Origin: Shimia sp049116215
GTDB lineage: Bacteria > Pseudomonadota > Alphaproteobacteria > Rhodobacterales > Rhodobacteraceae
Direction: 5' to 3'
Length of the DNA stretch: 64,000 bases
Assembly (NCBI RefSeq): GCF_049116215.1
Contig: NZ_JAGDZB010000001.1
Location: forward strand, 868,001-932,000
Part shown: positions 61,886 through 64,000 of the stretch, piece by piece
Layout: every line of letters starts with the position of its first letter
Position numbering within the stretch: the stretch's first letter is position 1
Made by a program: the position numbers and the translations under genes
The notes under the pieces: model-generated
Databases searched by the model: none
Told to the model about the DNA's origin: nothing
What the model saw: only the letters and a program-made list of their open reading frames with translations

Positions 61886-63244
61886 TTACTTCAGTGCGTC
61901 CCAGCTGTCCTGGATCTCGGTGGCGACTGTTGCAGCGTCTTTGCCGCTGGTGAAGTCAACCATGCCGGTCCAGAAAGAGCCTGCGCCGACACCGCCTGGC
62001 ATCAGGTCGGAACCATCAAAGCGGAAGGTGGTCGCGTTCACCAGAATGTCCGCCTGACCACGCAGGGCGTCGTTCAGGTAGGTCTCTGGGTTCACGCCTT
62101 TGTGCGGTGTGAGGAAGCCGGATTGTGCGGCGAAGACTTCGTGTGCCACTGGCAGCTGGAAGAACTCCATCAGCGCGGAGGTGGCATCAGAGGGATCGGT
62201 GATCGCCATCAGGGTGCCGCCACCCAGAACCGGGTTGCCGAGGTCTTTGCTGTCGTAAGACGGGAAGTAGAAGAAATCGACGTCTTCACCAAACTCAATA
62301 CCTTCTGGGAAGAAGGCTGGCACAAACGACGCCTGACGGTGCATGTAGCAGTCCAGAGGCGAGTTAAACATGCCTTTGGGGCTGTCGCGGAAGTCAGTGG
62401 TGGCCACGGCACCGGCGCCGCCGGAGACTTTGGCATCGTCACCCACAAACCAGCCAAACTCTTCGATCGCGGCTACTACGCGCTCGTCGTTGAAGGCGAT
62501 TTTGTTGGTGGTCCAATCGTCATAAACCTCTGCTGGCTGAGTGCGCAACATGATGTCTTCAACCCAGTCGGTGGCTGGCCAACCCGTTGCCGCCCCGGAC
62601 CCCAGACCAACACACCATGGGGTTTCACCGTCTGCCACGATCTGCTCGGTCAGGGCGCGCAGGTCTTCCATGGACTCAGGCACTTCGTAGCCCGCGTCTT
62701 CGAAGTTTTCCGGCACGTACCAGACGAGAGACTTCACGTTGACGTTGTAGAAGAAGCCGTAGTGCTGATCTGCGCCAGCTTTGTCAGCATAGGTGCCCAG
62801 ATCAACCCAGCTTTGGCCGGCGCCGTAGTTGTCCACGGTCCAGGCGTTCATCGAAGCTGGCAGCGGGTGAAGCAGGCCACGTGCCGCCAAATCCGAGGCA
62901 AGGCCCGGCTGTGGGAATACAGCGATGTTGGGGGCGGCGCCTGCTTCGGCGTCGATCACAATTTGCTGCTCGAAGCTGTCGGAGCCGGTGTAGATCGCCT
63001 CAGCACCTGTGGCGTGGGTGAAATACGCCAGAACAGAGCGGAAGACGTCATCTTCTGGCTGCAGCCAAGGGCCGGCCACGGTCACGGTTTGGCCGGACAG
63101 GTCCGGCGCGTTTTCGGCCCATGCTTTGTAGCTGTCCCAGCTGAAGGCGCCTTCGCCGGGTGCAAATTTCAGATGGCCATCCGCCATCGCAGCGCTGGCG
63201 GTCAGCGCCAGAACGGCCACGCCTGCGTAAAGAGTCGGTTTCAT
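61886..63244 (-). CDS. aglE: Alpha-glucoside periplasmic binding protein AglE
   Basis: A 452-residue sugar-binding protein with a signal peptide (LYAGVAVLALTASAAMA) and the extracellular solute-binding fold of the AglE group. It captures alpha-glucosides in the periplasm for AglFGK. The ATG at 63244 has a GGGAGGAA ribosome-binding site. It is the first gene of the leftward operon and diverges from aglR. Confidence 0.94.
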   Translation of the reverse strand: MKPTLYAGVAVLALTASAAMADGHLKFAPGEGAFSWDSYKAWAENAPDLSGQTVTVAGPWLQPEDDVFRSVLAYFTHATGAEAIYTGSDSFEQQIVIDAEAGAAPNIAVFPQPGLASDLAARGLLHPLPASMNAWTVDNYGAGQSWVDLGTYADKAGADQHYGFFYNVNVKSLVWYVPENFEDAGYEVPESMEDLRALTEQIVADGETPWCVGLGSGAATGWPATDWVEDIMLRTQPAEVYDDWTTNKIAFNDERVVAAIEEFGWFVGDDAKVSGGAGAVATTDFRDSPKGMFNSPLDCYMHRQASFVPAFFPEGIEFGEDVDFFYFPSYDSKDLGNPVLGGGTLMAITDPSDATSALMEFFQLPVAHEVFAAQSGFLTPHKGVNPETYLNDALRGQADILVNATTFRFDGSDLMPGGVGAGSFWTGMVDFTSGKDAATVATEIQDSWDALK

Positions 63245-63284
63245 GAGAGTTCCTCCCAGTTTCATGAACTGGAAACCAATTTAC

Positions 63285-63296
63285 CAAAGCGCTTTG
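63285..63296. promoter_or_regulatory. LacI-type operator near aglE
   Basis: CAAAGCGCTTTG is a perfect 12-bp palindrome 41 bp upstream of the aglE start. The same core recurs near aglR, so it is a likely AglR operator. Confidence 0.85.
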
Positions 63297-63415
63297 AAAA
63301 AAGCAATGGGCAAGAAATTGGGCCGCTTGCCACTATGATCCATATGATTTATTAGGGAAAACGGGAGGAGTGCTGCGTGGCGCGTGCAAAAACAACAAAG
63401 ATGCACGACTCATAA

Positions 63416-63431
63416 ATCAAAGCGCTTTGAT
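63416..63431. promoter_or_regulatory. LacI-type operator just before aglR
   Basis: ATCAAAGCGCTTTGAT is a perfect 16-bp palindrome ending three bases before the aglR ATG. It likely gives autorepression of aglR and, with the other operator, joint control of the divergent promoters. Confidence 0.87.
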
Positions 63432-63433
63432 AA

Positions 63434-64000
63434 ATGAAAACGAAGTCAATGAACCTAAAAGAGCTTTCGGATTTGCTGGGATTGTCTCAGACAACGGTGA
63501 GTCGTGCGCTCAACGGTTATCCGGAAGTGCGCGAATCAACGCGGCAAAAAGTGATGGAAGCGGCGCGGGCGCATAACTACGCACCGAACACGCGGGCCAA
63601 AACGCTGGCGACGGGAAAGGCGATGACCATCGGTCATGTTTTGCCGGTGTCCAAGAAGCACGAGATGGTGAACCCGATTTTTGCGGATTTTATCGCCGGT
63701 GCGGGAGAGATCTATTCCGACAATGGTTTTGACCTGTTGTTGTCGGTGGTGGACGACGACTCCGAGGAGGCGAGCTATCGCAAGCTGGTGTCGCGTGGCG
63801 CGGTGGATGGGATCATCGTGCACGGTCCCAAAGTGAACGACAGTCGGATTGCCCTGTTGCGAGAGCTGGGTGTGCCGTTTGTTGTGCACGGCCGCTCCAC
63901 AGAGATTGAGGCGGACTATAGCTGGGTAGATGTGAACAACACCCGGGCGTTTCAGCGGGTCACAGAGTTTTTGCTGGACCTTGGGCACCGGCGTATCGCG
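63434..64000 (+). CDS. aglR: LacI-family regulator AglR (C-terminus beyond window)
   Basis: 189 residues are visible. A LacI-type helix-turn-helix (LKELSDLLGLSQTTVSRALNG) is followed by the hinge (PNTRAKTLATG) and the start of a periplasmic-binding-like sensor domain. It diverges from aglE and has palindromic operators in front of it, so it is the local repressor of alpha-glucoside use. The start could be the ATG at 63434 or at 63449. The gene runs off the right edge. Confidence 0.94.
   Translation, partial: MKTKSMNLKELSDLLGLSQTTVSRALNGYPEVRESTRQKVMEAARAHNYAPNTRAKTLATGKAMTIGHVLPVSKKHEMVNPIFADFIAGAGEIYSDNGFDLLLSVVDDDSEEASYRKLVSRGAVDGIIVHGPKVNDSRIALLRELGVPFVVHGRSTEIEADYSWVDVNNTRAFQRVTEFLLDLGHRRIA

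Noticed and set aside
62102..63355. 417-codon open frame antisense to aglE
   Set aside because: It is a shadow of the binding-protein gene, with no recognisable domain and no ribosome-binding site.
1..64000. tRNA, rRNA, CRISPR, insertion sequence or prophage
   Set aside because: I looked in all gaps and saw no cloverleaf-like gene, no spaced direct repeats, no transposase or integrase-like protein and no terminal inverted repeats.

Overview
This 64-kb window looks like chromosomal DNA from a marine alphaproteobacterium of the Rhodobacteraceae (Roseobacter-type). The evidence is the gene content and order: parA-rsmG-mnmG-mnmE-rho-hemJ facing maf-aroE-coaE-dnaQ; secB/fxsA facing a Tim44-domain gene, mltA and smr; tsaE-amgK-murU-addB-addA; regB facing senC-regA; gpsA-tsaD facing hemD-mic60-hemY; and an aglEFGAK operon with its LacI regulator. 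Coding density is high and most genes are core functions. I saw no rRNA, tRNA, CRISPR array, insertion sequence or prophage.

Left part (1-13 kb): all genes left of about 6.3 kb run leftwards and all genes from maf to dnaQ run rightwards. The non-coding stretch between them (6287-6702) has a TA-rich run and several DnaA-box matches, so it is a good candidate for the chromosomal replication origin. Two perfect 16-bp parS palindromes lie inside rsmG and across the mnmG start codon, next to parA, so partition and origin functions are packed together here. Next come secB and fxsA (leftward), then a Tim44-domain protein, MltA and an Smr protein (rightward).

Middle part (13-34 kb): an MFS transporter and a lipoprotein hydrolase, then the HslVU protease genes with an aldo/keto reductase and a membrane protein between them. 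A surface-polysaccharide-like gene is split by one TGA. TrxA is followed by a leftward run of tsaE, the AmgK/MurU muropeptide-recycling pair and the AddAB recombination nuclease. The RegB/RegA redox two-component system with SenC follows, with a kinase-less PAS protein beside regB.

Right-middle part (34-48 kb): a NIT-type chemoreceptor, an amino-acid dehydrogenase with a divergent Lrp regulator, a frameshifted small lipoprotein, a GNAT enzyme, an HD phosphohydrolase, ahcY, and small metabolic or hypothetical genes. The 44.4-44.7 kb gap has no convincing ORF but has two strong rightward terminators and further stem-loops, making it a candidate small-RNA locus. The EVE-YciI-gpsA-tsaD run ends this part.

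Right part (48-64 kb): hemD, an alphaproteobacterial Mic60 (mitofilin) homologue and HemY with a C-terminal zinc ribbon form one rightward unit. Then come a DadA-like oxidase, and a PhnD-like periplasmic binding protein paired with a hybrid histidine kinase that has one degenerate and one intact receiver. The alpha-glucoside operon aglEFGAK follows, with the divergent regulator aglR cut by the window end and two LacI-type palindromic operators between aglE and aglR.

Two genes (19.4-20.4 kb and 38.0-38.3 kb) are broken by single changes; either real decay or sequencing error could explain this.
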